The notes beneath the pieces are model-generated. The model was not told the origin of the DNA and did not search any database. It saw only the letters and a program-made list of their open reading frames with translations. The position numbers and the translations under genes were made by a program. From an uncultured bacterium (GTDB lineage Bacteria > Bacillota > Clostridia > Lachnospirales > Lachnospiraceae): DNA of 26,376 nucleotides. This document shows positions 8,356 to 17,800 of this stretch, piece by piece. The stretch is taken from contig CAJMPJ010000049.1 in the NCBI GenBank assembly GCA_905215155.1, forward strand, positions 1 through 26,376, given 5' to 3'. Position 1 is the stretch's first letter. The number at the start of each line of letters is the position of its first letter.

Positions 8356-8387
8356 AAAAAAAACAGGTGAACGTACATCACCTGTTT
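8356..8387 (-). terminator. Strong intrinsic terminator (attenuator candidate) before speA
   Basis: On the minus strand a perfect 10-bp stem AAACAGGTGA/TCACCTGTTT with a 7-base loop is followed directly by a run of T (8 A on the plus strand at 8356-8363). It lies 62 bases upstream of the speA start. Between it and speA I see no promoter, only a weak hairpin (TGTCA/TGACA base with inner CGCC/GGCG), then the ribosome binding site. It either ends an independent RNA or controls read-through into the polyamine operon. Confidence 0.9.
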
Positions 8388-8685
8388 GAAAATTTCATGA
8401 ATCATAATGAGTTTAGGTATAAAGCCCTTCAATTCTTCATGACAATTATCGATTTCGAGTCTACATAGCAAATATGTTGTCCCTGCTATTATTGATCGTT
8501 TCACAAGATGATGTGCAATTGCACTGATTATAAAGTAATCAACTTATAAAATTTGAGCTTCTAACTCAATCAATAATGTGGTTTCCCACGCTCGGCAGCC
8601 GACCCGCCTGTCCGTCTGGGCTTAACTTCATCCGAAAACGAAGTGGTCAATATTTGCATGAAAACGATAATGCCTCTTCATACTG
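8356..8685 (-). ncRNA. Candidate structured RNA: speA-operon leader or independent small RNA
   Basis: The stretch between the spoIIID terminator and speA (8294-8756) holds no supported gene but looks like a structured RNA of about 330 bases, with a promoter at one end and an intrinsic terminator at the other. Pairings found by eye: 8640-8644 with 8625-8629; a GC-rich element at 8585-8620 (CCCA/TGGG closing, inner TCGGC/GCCGA); an 11-bp stem with one G-U pair, 8567-8577 with 8488-8498, enclosing hairpins at 8525-8541 and the 12-base palindrome 8513-8524; GACAA/TTGTC at 8477-8481 with 8441-8445; 7 bp at 8436-8442 with 8395-8401; then the terminator. I do not recognise it as a named family with certainty; known clostridial intergenic RNAs such as the raiA motif or 6S RNA should be compared. 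The transcript ends are inferred. Confidence 0.6.
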
Positions 8686-8691
8686 GGGTAA

Positions 8692-8721
8692 AGAATAACA
8701 TATTTTGCAGATTCATGTCAA
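8692..8721 (-). promoter_or_regulatory. SigA-type promoter for the structured RNA / speA operon
   Basis: On the minus strand a perfect -35 box TTGACA (8716-8721) is followed after 18 bases by an extended -10, TGTTATTCT (TATTCT at 8692-8697 with TG one base upstream). The expected start of transcription is about 8685. No gene lies between it and the terminator at 8356-8387. It is the only convincing promoter seen before speA. Confidence 0.65.
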
Positions 8722-8756
8722 CTGCTTTTTTGAAAAAACTTCATTTCAAAACCGGA

Positions 8757-8804
8757 AACAGCCGCCGTCTGAGAACGTCTACTACTTCTCAGACAGCGGC
8801 TGTT
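8757..8804 (-). terminator. Intrinsic terminator of spoIIID
   Basis: A 19-bp stem (8757-8775 with 8786-8804) has a 10-base loop. One position is a G-U pair on the minus strand but a C-A mismatch on the plus strand, so it is built for minus-strand RNA. It is followed by TCCGGTTTTG, a poor T-tract, but the stem is very stable. It lies 15 bases after the spoIIID stop and separates that gene from the next promoter. Confidence 0.8.
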
Positions 8805-8819
8805 CCTCCACCCATTTCT

Positions 8820-9095
8820 TTACGAATTCTTATTGCTGCACATCTGCAGACGATGCTGGTATTTCTCTTTGGTGGCAAGGCCGCCCCTGATGTGGCGCTC
8901 GGACTTGTTAATGTCCAGGATCACCCTGGCCCGGGCTGCCAGGGACGGATTGATGTGCTCTAAGCGGTCCGTTACATCCTTGTGTACCGTAGATTTTGAA
9001 ATGCCAAATTTCTTCGCTGTCTGCCTCACGGTTGCATGATAGTCTATGATGTAGTTGGCGATCGCAACCGCGCGTTCCTCAATATATTCCTTCAA
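8820..9095 (-). CDS. spoIIID: Sporulation transcriptional regulator SpoIIID
   Basis: This 91-residue DNA-binding protein acts in the mother cell during endospore formation, modulating the SigE regulon and leading to SigK. The sequence matches the family along its length: EYIEERAVAIANYII, then the helix-turn-helix TVRQTAKKFGISKSTVHKDV (about 22-41), RLEHINPSLAARARVILD and the basic segment SERHIRGGLATKEKY used for minor-groove contact. The start is TTG at 9095, with GGGGGA about 6 bases before it. It is flanked by the end of the sugar transporter operon (76 bases away) and a strong terminator, so it is probably a single-gene unit. Its presence shows the host is a spore former. Confidence 0.96.
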   Translation of the reverse strand: MKEYIEERAVAIANYIIDYHATVRQTAKKFGISKSTVHKDVTDRLEHINPSLAARARVILDINKSERHIRGGLATKEKYQHRLQMCSNKNS

Positions 9096-9144
9096 GAAAA
9101 TCCCCCTGCTAGGACGTTTTTACATACTTATGCAGGTTTTGTTT

Positions 9145-9172
9145 CAAGTATGAATGGGTTATGGTCTATTTC
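9145..9172 (-). promoter_or_regulatory. Possible SigE-type promoter for spoIIID
   Basis: On the minus strand CATACTTG (9145-9152) resembles the SigE -10 (CATACAnT), and 14 bases upstream GAAATAGAC (9164-9172) contains the ATA core of a SigE -35. SigE transcribes spoIIID in Bacillus subtilis. The same bases take part in a CATACTT/AAGTATG inverted repeat (9123-9129 with 9146-9152), so the match could be coincidental. Confidence 0.3.
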
Positions 9173-10848
9173 TAAAATCCAATCATATCTTTGGTCTTCT
9201 CAAAGATCTCATTTGCCATATCCGTGTATTTCCCACTTCCCTTTGCTTCACATTCCGCCGTATATTTCTCCCAGTCACTGTCCAAATTCAGCTTTCCTGT
9301 GATGAATTCCAGGGCAGAGGTATTTACATAATCCATCAGGGGAACCTTAATTAAATTCATCTGTTCCTTTTCCTCTTCATTGGACAGAATAGGCGGTTCG
9401 ATTTTGCGCTTTTCCTTGGAATCATAGATTCTCTGGTTCCACGCTTTTTCTTCGTCTGTCATTTTGGAAAAACGCAGCTTCTCGCTGCCTCCGTAAGCAA
9501 ACACACCTCCCCCAAATCCAAAATCCACATTTAACTGCTTGGGGGCGCCGGCATTGATCCCGTTATAATAAATATCAGGCTTTAATACAATGGTCCCATC
9601 TGCCTGTTTGTCATAGGTTTCTCCTTCTACGCCCCACAAGGCAAGCGTCTGGCCTTCATCGGAATACCAGAGCCAGTCAATAAAACGGAGCATTTTTATA
9701 AATTCCTTGTCTCCAAGCTCTTTTAAAGCCTTCTGGGATATCATGATCCCACTTTCCAGACGGTAGCTTTCCGGCTGAAGCTGCCCCTTGGGGCCTCCCG
9801 GCATAACTGTGAAATAAAGGTCAGCTCCATCAGCCTGGACCCGGTTTTTTGCTTTATAATCTGCGACCTGCTGATAATTGCAGGTCAGCACATAGGATTC
9901 TCCCCGGAAGAATTTTGCCTTTGCCTGTTCTGAATCCTGGGTGAATGTCTCCGGGTCCAGAATCCCATCCTTATACATTTTATTCCAGAACTTCAAATAG
10001 TCTTTATAATCACTTGTCGTATTGGTAAAGACAAACTCCTTTTTATCAAAATCAAATTGAAGGCCGTCTCCCAGATTCCAGTCTCCGCCATCCTTGGAAT
10101 TTCCTGCGCGGATGCCGTATTCAATGCCGGAAAGATTCATAGCACAGCCAAGCTGGTACTGGTCGGACCACACATAATCTGCCCCGGTATGCTCTTTGAC
10201 CTTTTTGCATGCCTGATAAAAATCTTCCCAGGTCCAATTCTTTTCCTCGTTCTCCACATCCACCCCAGCCGCTTCAAACACATCCTTTCGGATCAGAAAG
10301 GAATATCCTCCGGCCGCCTTTTCCCACAGACCGGGCAAACGGTAATATTTTCCATTAGAACTCAGTATTCTGGTCAAATCCTCTTCCATGCCCCAATCCT
10401 TCACACATTTCTGGTAATTAGGCATATACTGCACCCAGTCGCTGATGGGAACTACCTGACCGCTGTCTACAAACGGAGATGCATCGTATATTTTCGGAAT
10501 GATATAAGGAGCACCTCCTGTATTTACCAGAGCTGAAACCTTGTCATTATAATCTGTTCTTGCCACAGTGGTTAAATCAAAGGCCACATTGGTCTTTTCT
10601 TCAATGGCGCTCCACAGCCTCCAGTCCGCCTTATAAGGATAATTCTCATGATCCGAAAACATCATGGAATAGGAAACAGGCTCATTGGAATGAAAGGTCA
10701 CCCCTGCCCCATACTCATAATCCAGATCCTTATCTTCCACCACTTGAGGTGTCTTTTCCGCCGCTGCATCTGTTGCAGAACCGCTGCATCCGGACAGTAT
10801 AGCTGCTGCCACTGCTGCATACATCATTGCCAATACTCTTTTTTTCAT
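9172..10848 (-). CDS. Extracellular sugar-binding lipoprotein of an ABC transporter
   Basis: This 558-residue solute-binding protein belongs to the large LipO/YtcQ-like group of family 1 binding proteins that serve complex oligosaccharides. The signal peptide ends in lipobox ILSGC, with Cys21 lipidated, so it is tethered outside the membrane. The body has the usual features: DKVSALVNTGGAPYII near the N terminus, aromatic-rich segments such as WDWLWYSDEGQ-like FIDWLWYSDEGQ, and a C-terminal TGKLNLDSDWEKY motif common in this group. AGGAGG lies 8 bases before the ATG. It is the last gene of the xylan locus, 37 bases after the second permease. The neighbouring alpha-glucuronidase suggests aldouronic or xylo-oligosaccharides as ligand. 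Confidence 0.92.
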   Translation of the reverse strand: MKKRVLAMMYAAVAAAILSGCSGSATDAAAEKTPQVVEDKDLDYEYGAGVTFHSNEPVSYSMMFSDHENYPYKADWRLWSAIEEKTNVAFDLTTVARTDYNDKVSALVNTGGAPYIIPKIYDASPFVDSGQVVPISDWVQYMPNYQKCVKDWGMEEDLTRILSSNGKYYRLPGLWEKAAGGYSFLIRKDVFEAAGVDVENEEKNWTWEDFYQACKKVKEHTGADYVWSDQYQLGCAMNLSGIEYGIRAGNSKDGGDWNLGDGLQFDFDKKEFVFTNTTSDYKDYLKFWNKMYKDGILDPETFTQDSEQAKAKFFRGESYVLTCNYQQVADYKAKNRVQADGADLYFTVMPGGPKGQLQPESYRLESGIMISQKALKELGDKEFIKMLRFIDWLWYSDEGQTLALWGVEGETYDKQADGTIVLKPDIYYNGINAGAPKQLNVDFGFGGGVFAYGGSEKLRFSKMTDEEKAWNQRIYDSKEKRKIEPPILSNEEEKEQMNLIKVPLMDYVNTSALEFITGKLNLDSDWEKYTAECEAKGSGKYTDMANEIFEKTKDMIGF

Positions 10849-10885
10849 TTACAAATACCTCCTCAGACTTGATTTTATAAACCCG

Positions 10886-11758
10886 TCACCCCTTCACAGC
10901 CCCCATGGTCATGCCCTGGACAAAGTACCTTTGGACAAAGGGATACACACAAATAATCGGGAGAGATGTCACTACCATGGCTGCCGCCTTTAACGTGGCC
11001 TGTACGCTGCTGGCCTCGGAACCTGCCCCCACTTCTACATTATTGGCCCCTTCCACCAGCTGCCTTACATAGAGGGCCACCGGCCATTTATCCTTGGTAT
11101 CCAGATAAAGAAACGGCCCGAACCATTCATTCCACATTCCAACCAGATAAAACAACGCCATGGTGGCAAGAATGGGTTTGGAAAGAGGAAGAACAATTTT
11201 GGCGAAAATACCGTAAACCCCCATTCCGTCAATGGCAGCCGCTTCTTCCAGCTCTTCCGGAATTCCTGCAAAAAAGGACTTCATCAGCAGCAGATTAAAG
11301 GTACTGATGGCTCCCGGCAAAAGCAAGGCCCAGATACTGTCTCGAAGCCCCAGCCACTGGGTGATCAGAATGAAATTGGGAATCATTCCCCCGGTAAAAT
11401 ACATGGTAAATATTACAAACGGCAGAAAAAACCGGTTGAGCCGCAGTTTGGGCTTGGAGAGCGGATATGCAAGCAGGGACGTACTCAACACCGAGATCCC
11501 AGTACCCGCAATGGAATAAAAAATCGTATTTCCATAGTACCGGAAAAACTCCATATTCCGGAATATGTAGCGGTAAGTCGCAGTCGTAGGCTGAATCGGG
11601 AAAAATGTTACAAGTCCTGCTGCCACCGCCGCATCACTGCTGAATGACTGGGCCACCAGATAAATGAACGGATACAGCGTGACGAAAATAACAAAAATCA
11701 TCACAATGGTATTGAACACGGTAAACGCCTTCTGCTTTCTCGATTTTTTCACTTTCAT
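10886..11758 (-). CDS. Carbohydrate ABC transporter permease (LplC/YtcP-like)
   Basis: This 290-residue inner-membrane permease has six predicted membrane segments. The cytoplasmic EAA loop, which docks the ATPase, is ELEEAAAIDGMGVYGIFAKIVLPLSKP (about residues 165-190). The N-terminal FNTIVMIFVIFVTLYPFIYLVAQSFSS and the C-terminal PFVQRYFVQGMTMGAVKG are characteristic of the LplC/YtcP group. It pairs with the LplB-like permease 18 bases upstream and the binding protein 37 bases downstream. No ATPase gene is in the cluster, so a shared MsmK/MsmX-type ATPase encoded elsewhere probably powers the system. Confidence 0.94.
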   Translation of the reverse strand: MKVKKSRKQKAFTVFNTIVMIFVIFVTLYPFIYLVAQSFSSDAAVAAGLVTFFPIQPTTATYRYIFRNMEFFRYYGNTIFYSIAGTGISVLSTSLLAYPLSKPKLRLNRFFLPFVIFTMYFTGGMIPNFILITQWLGLRDSIWALLLPGAISTFNLLLMKSFFAGIPEELEEAAAIDGMGVYGIFAKIVLPLSKPILATMALFYLVGMWNEWFGPFLYLDTKDKWPVALYVRQLVEGANNVEVGAGSEASSVQATLKAAAMVVTSLPIICVYPFVQRYFVQGMTMGAVKG

Positions 11759-11776
11759 AATATGGTCATCCCCCTT

Positions 11777-12721
11777 CTACCAAAGCGATGTTTCGGTGAA
11801 TTTTTTGGAAAGCTTGTTGGCTGCGGTCACAAGAATAAGCCCGATGACGCCTTCAAACAATCCAACCGCCGCCGCATAACTGAAGTTTCCTCCCGCTATC
11901 CCCATGCGGTAGACATAAGTACCGATGATATCCGCCCGGTTCTGGGTCAGAGGATTATAAAGCAAAAGGATCTTCTGCATATTCCCGGAGGTTATGATAT
12001 TCCCGATATCCAGAATCAAAAGTGTCATAATGGTAGGAAGTATGCCTGGAAGCGTCACGTACAGCGCCTGCTTGAACCTCCCTGCCCCGTCAATGGCTGC
12101 CGCCTCATACAGCTCCATGTTGATATTGGTCATGGCAGTCAGATAGAGAATGGTTCCCCACCCAAGGGCCTGCCAGACTCCCGAAACGATATAGATCATA
12201 TCAAAATAGGCGGGTTCCGATAAAAATGCAATTTTTTCCAGTCCCATAGCAGAAAGAAGCCCATTGACCGGCCCTGTCAGGGACAGCATTTCCTTTACCA
12301 TACCACAGACCACGATCAGGGAAATAAAATGAGGCAGATAAGAAATCGTCTGTACCACCTTTTTCCAATTCAGCGTCCGGATCTCATTGATTAAAAGTGC
12401 AAAGATAAGAGTAGCCGGAAAACGGACCGCTAAATACCCGATGCTCAGCCTCAGGGTATTAAAAAACGCCCGCCAGAAATCCGGATCCCCGATAAACTGT
12501 TTAAAATACCGAAGTCCCACAAAATAATCCCCGAAGATACTGGCCCCCCCTTTGTATCTGCGGAATGCGATCACATTTCCAAGTACCGGGATATACTTGA
12601 AAATCACATAATAGATAATTGGAATCACGAGAAAGGAATAGAGCCTCCATTCCTTTTTCACATGGTGCAGCAAAGAGGTCTTATCTACAGCCGTTCTTTG
12701 CTTTTTCTCCTTTATAGCCAT
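11777..12721 (-). CDS. Sugar ABC transporter permease (LplB-like)
   Basis: This membrane permease has six membrane segments, the first at LYSFLVIPIIYYVIFKYIPV, followed by the LplB-type loop AFRRYKGG. The EAA loop is ELYEAAAIDGAGRFKQALYVTLPGILPT. The frame opens at 12775, but I prefer ATG 12721 (314 residues): GGTGATG, part of the extended Shine-Dalgarno sequence, lies just before it, it gives a normal-length N terminus and it avoids the 26-base overlap with the GH67 stop. Starts at 12748 and 12775 lack a good ribosome site. It works as a heterodimer with the LplC-like permease downstream. Confidence 0.92.
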   Translation of the reverse strand: MAIKEKKQRTAVDKTSLLHHVKKEWRLYSFLVIPIIYYVIFKYIPVLGNVIAFRRYKGGASIFGDYFVGLRYFKQFIGDPDFWRAFFNTLRLSIGYLAVRFPATLIFALLINEIRTLNWKKVVQTISYLPHFISLIVVCGMVKEMLSLTGPVNGLLSAMGLEKIAFLSEPAYFDMIYIVSGVWQALGWGTILYLTAMTNINMELYEAAAIDGAGRFKQALYVTLPGILPTIMTLLILDIGNIITSGNMQKILLLYNPLTQNRADIIGTYVYRMGIAGGNFSYAAAVGLFEGVIGLILVTAANKLSKKFTETSLW

Positions 12722-12749
12722 GCCATCACCACTTTCTTTTTGTTTCATA

Positions 12750-14729
12750 TCAATAAATGATCCTGTGTTTTTCATCTGCTATCATGGACTTGCGGTAAAA
12801 ATAAGAGTTGATCTGATCCCGCCACTCCTCCGCATGCTCCTTTTGATGGTCGAACCGCTTTTTTACCCGTTCAAAGATGAAATCAGGAATTTTCCCCTTT
12901 AAAGACTCCCAGCACGCAGCCATCTCTTTTGCCTCTTGGGCCCCCTCAAAATGAGAATCATAAATATGCTGGATCACCGTTTTACCTGATTTCAGCCGGT
13001 GCACATAAGGCACGTGATGGAAAAATAAAAGCAGCTCATCCGGACAGGCTTTCATATCCCCGTAAATGGAGGCATAAGGCTCCCCATACTGGAGCGCATA
13101 GCCGGTTCCCTTTTCACTCCGGTCGATGCCAATGCCCAGATGATCGGCCCGGTGATAGGTGCCCCATCGGTCATATTCATAGCCGTCTACGTTCGGTCCG
13201 TAATGATGACCCGGATTTACCATCCAGCCGATCCCCAGCGGGGATGTGTATTTTTCATATGCCGGCCATGACATAAAAAGAATTTTCTTTATGGTATCCA
13301 TGACCTTCCGGTCCGTTCCAAACGTACCCACAATCCACTCCTTAGCAATTTCCTCCGGAGACAAATCCATCTGAAAGCTCAGTCTGCCAAAGCCATACCA
13401 GTTTGCAGCCGCCAGATCATGGCCGGTCCAGTTCTCATCATTACCGGTATTTGCAACCGCTGCCATGCCGCAGCATTGCTGCCCTTTCCCCCCGCCGCTA
13501 ATGACATCACGAACCCGTTTTCGGCCTAAACCTCCGCAGCGAAATTCCAGAACTTCTTTAATCATGGGGATAAGATAACACACATGGCGCTGCTGTCCTG
13601 TGTATTCCTGGGCAAGCTGTACTTCCAGCATCTCATTGGTGTGCTCCATTGCGCCAAAGAGAGGGGACACCGGTTCTCTTACCTGGAAATCCATGGGTCC
13701 ATTCTTGATCTGAAGCACCACATTGTCCCGAAATGCCCCGTCTAACGGTTTAAAATGGTCGTAACCGCTTCTCGCCCGGTCTGTCTTCTTATCCCGCCAG
13801 TCCTGCATACAGTTATAGACAAAACACCTCCAGATGATCACGCCTCCATAAGGCTGTACCGCCTCTGCCAGCATATTTGCCCCATCCGCATGGGTTCTGC
13901 CATAAGTAAAGGGACCCGGCCTTCCTTCCGAATCCGCCTTTACAAGAAATCCTCCAAGTCCGGGAATCCGTTGGTAGAGGCGGGCCATGGTCATTTTCCA
14001 CCATTCCCGTACATCCTCCTGCAAAGGGTCAGCCCCGGACAGCCCGGACAACTCCATGGGAGCCGCAAAATTCAGGCTTAAAAACAGTCTGATTCCGTAT
14101 GCTTCCAAAAGATCCGCCAGTTCCTTCAATTCCTTTCCATAAGTCTCATCAAGGAGTCTGGTGGCGTTCCCCTTCACGTTGACATTATTGATAACCACTC
14201 CATTGATCCCCACAGAGGCGGCCAGTCTGGCATATTCCACGGTCCTTTCATTTACCAGGATTCTTTGATCCTTAAAAAAGAAGGAATTCCCGGAATACCC
14301 CCGTTCAATTGAGCCATCCATGTTATCCCAGTGATTGAGCAGCCGGAGCGGATTTGAAGGAATCTCTTTTTTATCAAACCCATGAAACTCTTCTTCCATC
14401 TGAAGGCGGCGGATACAGGAAAAGCTCCCGTATAGAAGTCCTGGCTCACCCTCGGACATGACATAGATCTGCCCATTTCTCTCCTTTATATGGAATCCTT
14501 CCGTCCCGGTCCCCAGATCTGGCACGAGTTTTAAAATGATCCCAGCATGCTCCTCCTGCCCGGAGTCCTTCATCTCCCTTCCCAAAATTTCCCTGGCCGC
14601 CCGTTTTAACTCCTTTGATGCCGTTTTGATAACCTTACCTTCCCCATCTGCATATATGGAACCAAAATACGAATCCCAATTATGGTTGTTTTGCTTTCTG
14701 TAGGTAAGCCATGCCTGCTCCCATCCCAT
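12750..14729 (-). CDS. aguA: GH67 alpha-glucuronidase
   Basis: This 659-residue enzyme removes (4-O-methyl-)glucuronic acid from the non-reducing end of xylo-oligosaccharides (aldouronic acids). The catalytic set of GH67 is present with family spacing: the general acid Glu268 in KADSEGRPGP, and the two candidate bases Asp347 in GPMDFQ and Glu375 in QLAQEYTGQ. Segments RLLNHWDNMDGSIERGYSG and TTSAVANTGNDENWTGH-like NTGNDENWTGHDLAAANWY also match. There is no signal peptide, so it acts in the cytoplasm on imported oligosaccharides. The gene is 144 bases downstream of the GH2 gene and 28 bases before the first permease. It should not be confused with agmatine deiminase, which shares the name aguA. 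Confidence 0.96.
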   Translation of the reverse strand: MGWEQAWLTYRKQNNHNWDSYFGSIYADGEGKVIKTASKELKRAAREILGREMKDSGQEEHAGIILKLVPDLGTGTEGFHIKERNGQIYVMSEGEPGLLYGSFSCIRRLQMEEEFHGFDKKEIPSNPLRLLNHWDNMDGSIERGYSGNSFFFKDQRILVNERTVEYARLAASVGINGVVINNVNVKGNATRLLDETYGKELKELADLLEAYGIRLFLSLNFAAPMELSGLSGADPLQEDVREWWKMTMARLYQRIPGLGGFLVKADSEGRPGPFTYGRTHADGANMLAEAVQPYGGVIIWRCFVYNCMQDWRDKKTDRARSGYDHFKPLDGAFRDNVVLQIKNGPMDFQVREPVSPLFGAMEHTNEMLEVQLAQEYTGQQRHVCYLIPMIKEVLEFRCGGLGRKRVRDVISGGGKGQQCCGMAAVANTGNDENWTGHDLAAANWYGFGRLSFQMDLSPEEIAKEWIVGTFGTDRKVMDTIKKILFMSWPAYEKYTSPLGIGWMVNPGHHYGPNVDGYEYDRWGTYHRADHLGIGIDRSEKGTGYALQYGEPYASIYGDMKACPDELLLFFHHVPYVHRLKSGKTVIQHIYDSHFEGAQEAKEMAACWESLKGKIPDFIFERVKKRFDHQKEHAEEWRDQINSYFYRKSMIADEKHRIIY

Positions 14730-14873
14730 AACGCTCCATTCCCCCTAACCATATCTGTCTAACCCCATTCGATTTTCCAAATATTTCGTCGTTTTGTATC
14801 TATTTCCTTTCTTTTTACTTACATTTTATAACATATTGTATAAATTGGCTTCTCTGATTTTGCGAATGATCCT

Positions 14874-17800
14874 TCACATATTGCGATTTCCTTTCCTGGA
14901 ATCCATAAACTGGAACCACCGGAAATCAAAATGGCTGCCAGGCAGAAATACAAATTCCACCGTCCTTGTACCGGTGACCCGGTCGAAAGCAAAAAACTGG
15001 TCCTCCGGTTCTTCTGCATGCTGAAATTCCAACATCTGTTCCTGCTCTCCTTCCCCGTGTGCATCTCCTTCTTCTCCCAAAAAGCGCACCAGAATGGAGT
15101 TGGTTTTATTTGAGGTATATCCCCATATGCGAATGCAATCCGTTCCTTTATCCCCAAAATCCATATCTTCAAACCGAATGGTCACGTTATTTCCGATCTC
15201 ACGGATCTCTTCTTGCTCCTTTTTGAAATGATCTCCGTATACCCCGTCACATTCTCCTGCAAAAAGACGGTCAAACCCTCTGCTTTTCCTGGTGAAAATG
15301 AATCCTTTTATATGTACCTTTTTCTCCAGCACAAAGCAAAGGCTGGTGATCCCCCGGAGTTTTCTGGTCAAATGAAAGGTTTCTTCCTGATATACATTCC
15401 AGATAGAAGGCTTCTGGTAAATGACATCCCCAATCAATTTGGCAGACCCTTCCCCAGGCATTCCTTCATAGATTCGGATGCGGTAAGGTTCCCCTGTCAG
15501 GGCAAAGATGGGAATGGTGATCTCATCGGACCCCCCGCTGCCAAAACTCAAGTTATGAAATCCCACGTGAGTCTCTCCGTCCCTTGCCGTTGACACGCCC
15601 TTTTCATTCCCGTTTCCAATCTCACCCACTCCATAATCGTACAAGCCCCCACTGACAAATTCATAAGGGTTTAGAAATGTTTCTCCAACGCCTTCAACCG
15701 TAAATTCCAGGGTGGACAGAATCCGTATTTTTTCCGTCCCGCTTCTGGACATACAGCGAAGCCGGAAATGACCATCACTTTGAGCCGTTACACAAGCCTG
15801 ATTTCCCTGAACCGTAAGAGCGGCAAGTTTGGAGGGAATTCCCCTATCATCAACCACACTCCAGAAAAGCGTCTGGTCCAATGCCTGTTCCGGACAGATC
15901 CTTGCCGATACCACTGCCGTCTTCTGATCTTTCGTCAGCCTTGTTCCGGGTACGCTGGTAAGCTTAATGTTCCTCACCGGAATGTCCGTCAACCGGTCCT
16001 CTAACCGCTCCTGCTTTAATATTTTTTCACTGACCCGGTAAGCCAGGGCACTGGACCCTTCCTCTGCCTCTCCTTCCACCACCGGAACCGTCAGCACCTC
16101 TTCCTTCCTTCCAGGGGATGACGCTGTAATCCTCAGCTCCCCTGCTTTGGTGCCTGCCACCACTATTACAAGCAATTTTCCGCTGAACAGTCTCCTGCTG
16201 CCCGTCTTATATTCTTCTTTGTCTGTGCTGTCCCCATTGTCAAGACCAACCAGAGACCCACTTCCGGAAACCGTAATAAATATCCGGTTATTGGCATTTT
16301 CCACCGGATTCCCCTGGGCATCCTTCATAGAAACCGTAACAAAAAGAAGATCCTTCCCATTGGACTTCAGATACTCCTTCTCCGCCTGTAGAGAAATACT
16401 TTCTGCCTCTCCAAAGGAGCTTCTTACCTCCTCTGCAATCACGTTGCCCGATTCGTCATAAGCCAGAGCCTTTAAAACACCTTTCTCATAAGGAATCCTG
16501 TAATTTCCAGTCAGCCGGTCCCCGTTCTTATGGTCAAGGACACACTTTCCCTGACTGACCCCATTTAAAAACAACTCTATAGCAGGTGCATTGGAACAAA
16601 TCCTTACATCAATCCTCTGCCCGTCATTAAAGTCCCAATAGGGAAACACATGGATCATGGGTGCCTTTTTATAATCAGTCCACTCCGCCTGATAAATATA
16701 GTAAGAATCCTTGGGAAAACCGGCGGTATCCACCTGTCCAAAGTAAGAATTCCTGGTATGGTAAGGCGTCGGTTCTCCAATATAGTCAAATCCAGTCCAT
16801 AAAAACTGTCCGCAGGAAAATGGATGATCCCGCTCCGCAAGGATACAGGCTTCCGAAGAGCTGGCCCCCCAGCTGGTGGTGGAATTGCCAAGGGAAGAAC
16901 ACTGTTCGTCCTCCTCCCCAAGGAGAGACTGGGAATAGGGAAAATGATAAATTCCGCGGCTTTGAACCGTAGATGCCGTTTCGCTCCCATAGATGACCCA
17001 ATCCGGATAAGCCCTGTGATGCGCATCATAATATTTTTCCCCGTAATTATAACCGGCAAGCTTTAAGATATCCGCACACTTTCTGGCATTTTCCCAAGGC
17101 ATGTAATTGGAGGCAATGGTGACCCTGGCATTTCCCCGCGGATCATGTTTTTTTACTTCCTCCATCAAGAGTCTTGTCACCTCCTGCCCCCTCTCATCCG
17201 CATGGGTATCGTAAATTTCATTTCCAATACTCCACATGATCAAACTGGGATGATTGCGGTCTCTGCGCACCCAGCTTGCCACATCCTTTGGATACCACTC
17301 CGGAAAAAACCTGGCATAGTCATATGGATTTTTCGGCCTCTCCCACATGTCAAATGCTTCTGAAACGATCAATATCCCCATTTCATCCGCCAGCTCCATC
17401 ACATCCTGGGAAGGCATATTGTGACTGATACGGACTGCATTTACCCCCATTGCCTTTAAAATAGTAAGCTTTCTTCTCATGGCCTGGGAATGGTAAGCCG
17501 CCCCCAGGCAGCCCAGATCGTGATGTTCACAGACTCCCTGTAACTTCACCTTTCTTCCATTGAGAAGAAATCCCAGATCGGGATGAAACTCCACCGTCCG
17601 AAATCCTATTCTCACCCACTGGGTCTGAAGTTTTTCTCCCCCGCGGAAAAGCTCTGCTCTCAAGCTGTAACAAACCGGAGATTCAATGTCCCATTGCTTC
17701 GGGCTTGAAATTCCGGCCACCGCCGTTACCGTCTGGACACCTTCTTCTGCCTTTATCTTGTACTCCCCCAGAAAGAGGTCTTCCGCCCCCTCTTCCTCCT

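Noticed and set aside
8256..8504. 82-residue minus-strand open frame across the speA leader
   Set aside because: It starts at GTG without a ribosome site, runs through the terminator hairpin and into speA in another frame, and its product resembles nothing recognised. The structured-RNA reading explains the region better.
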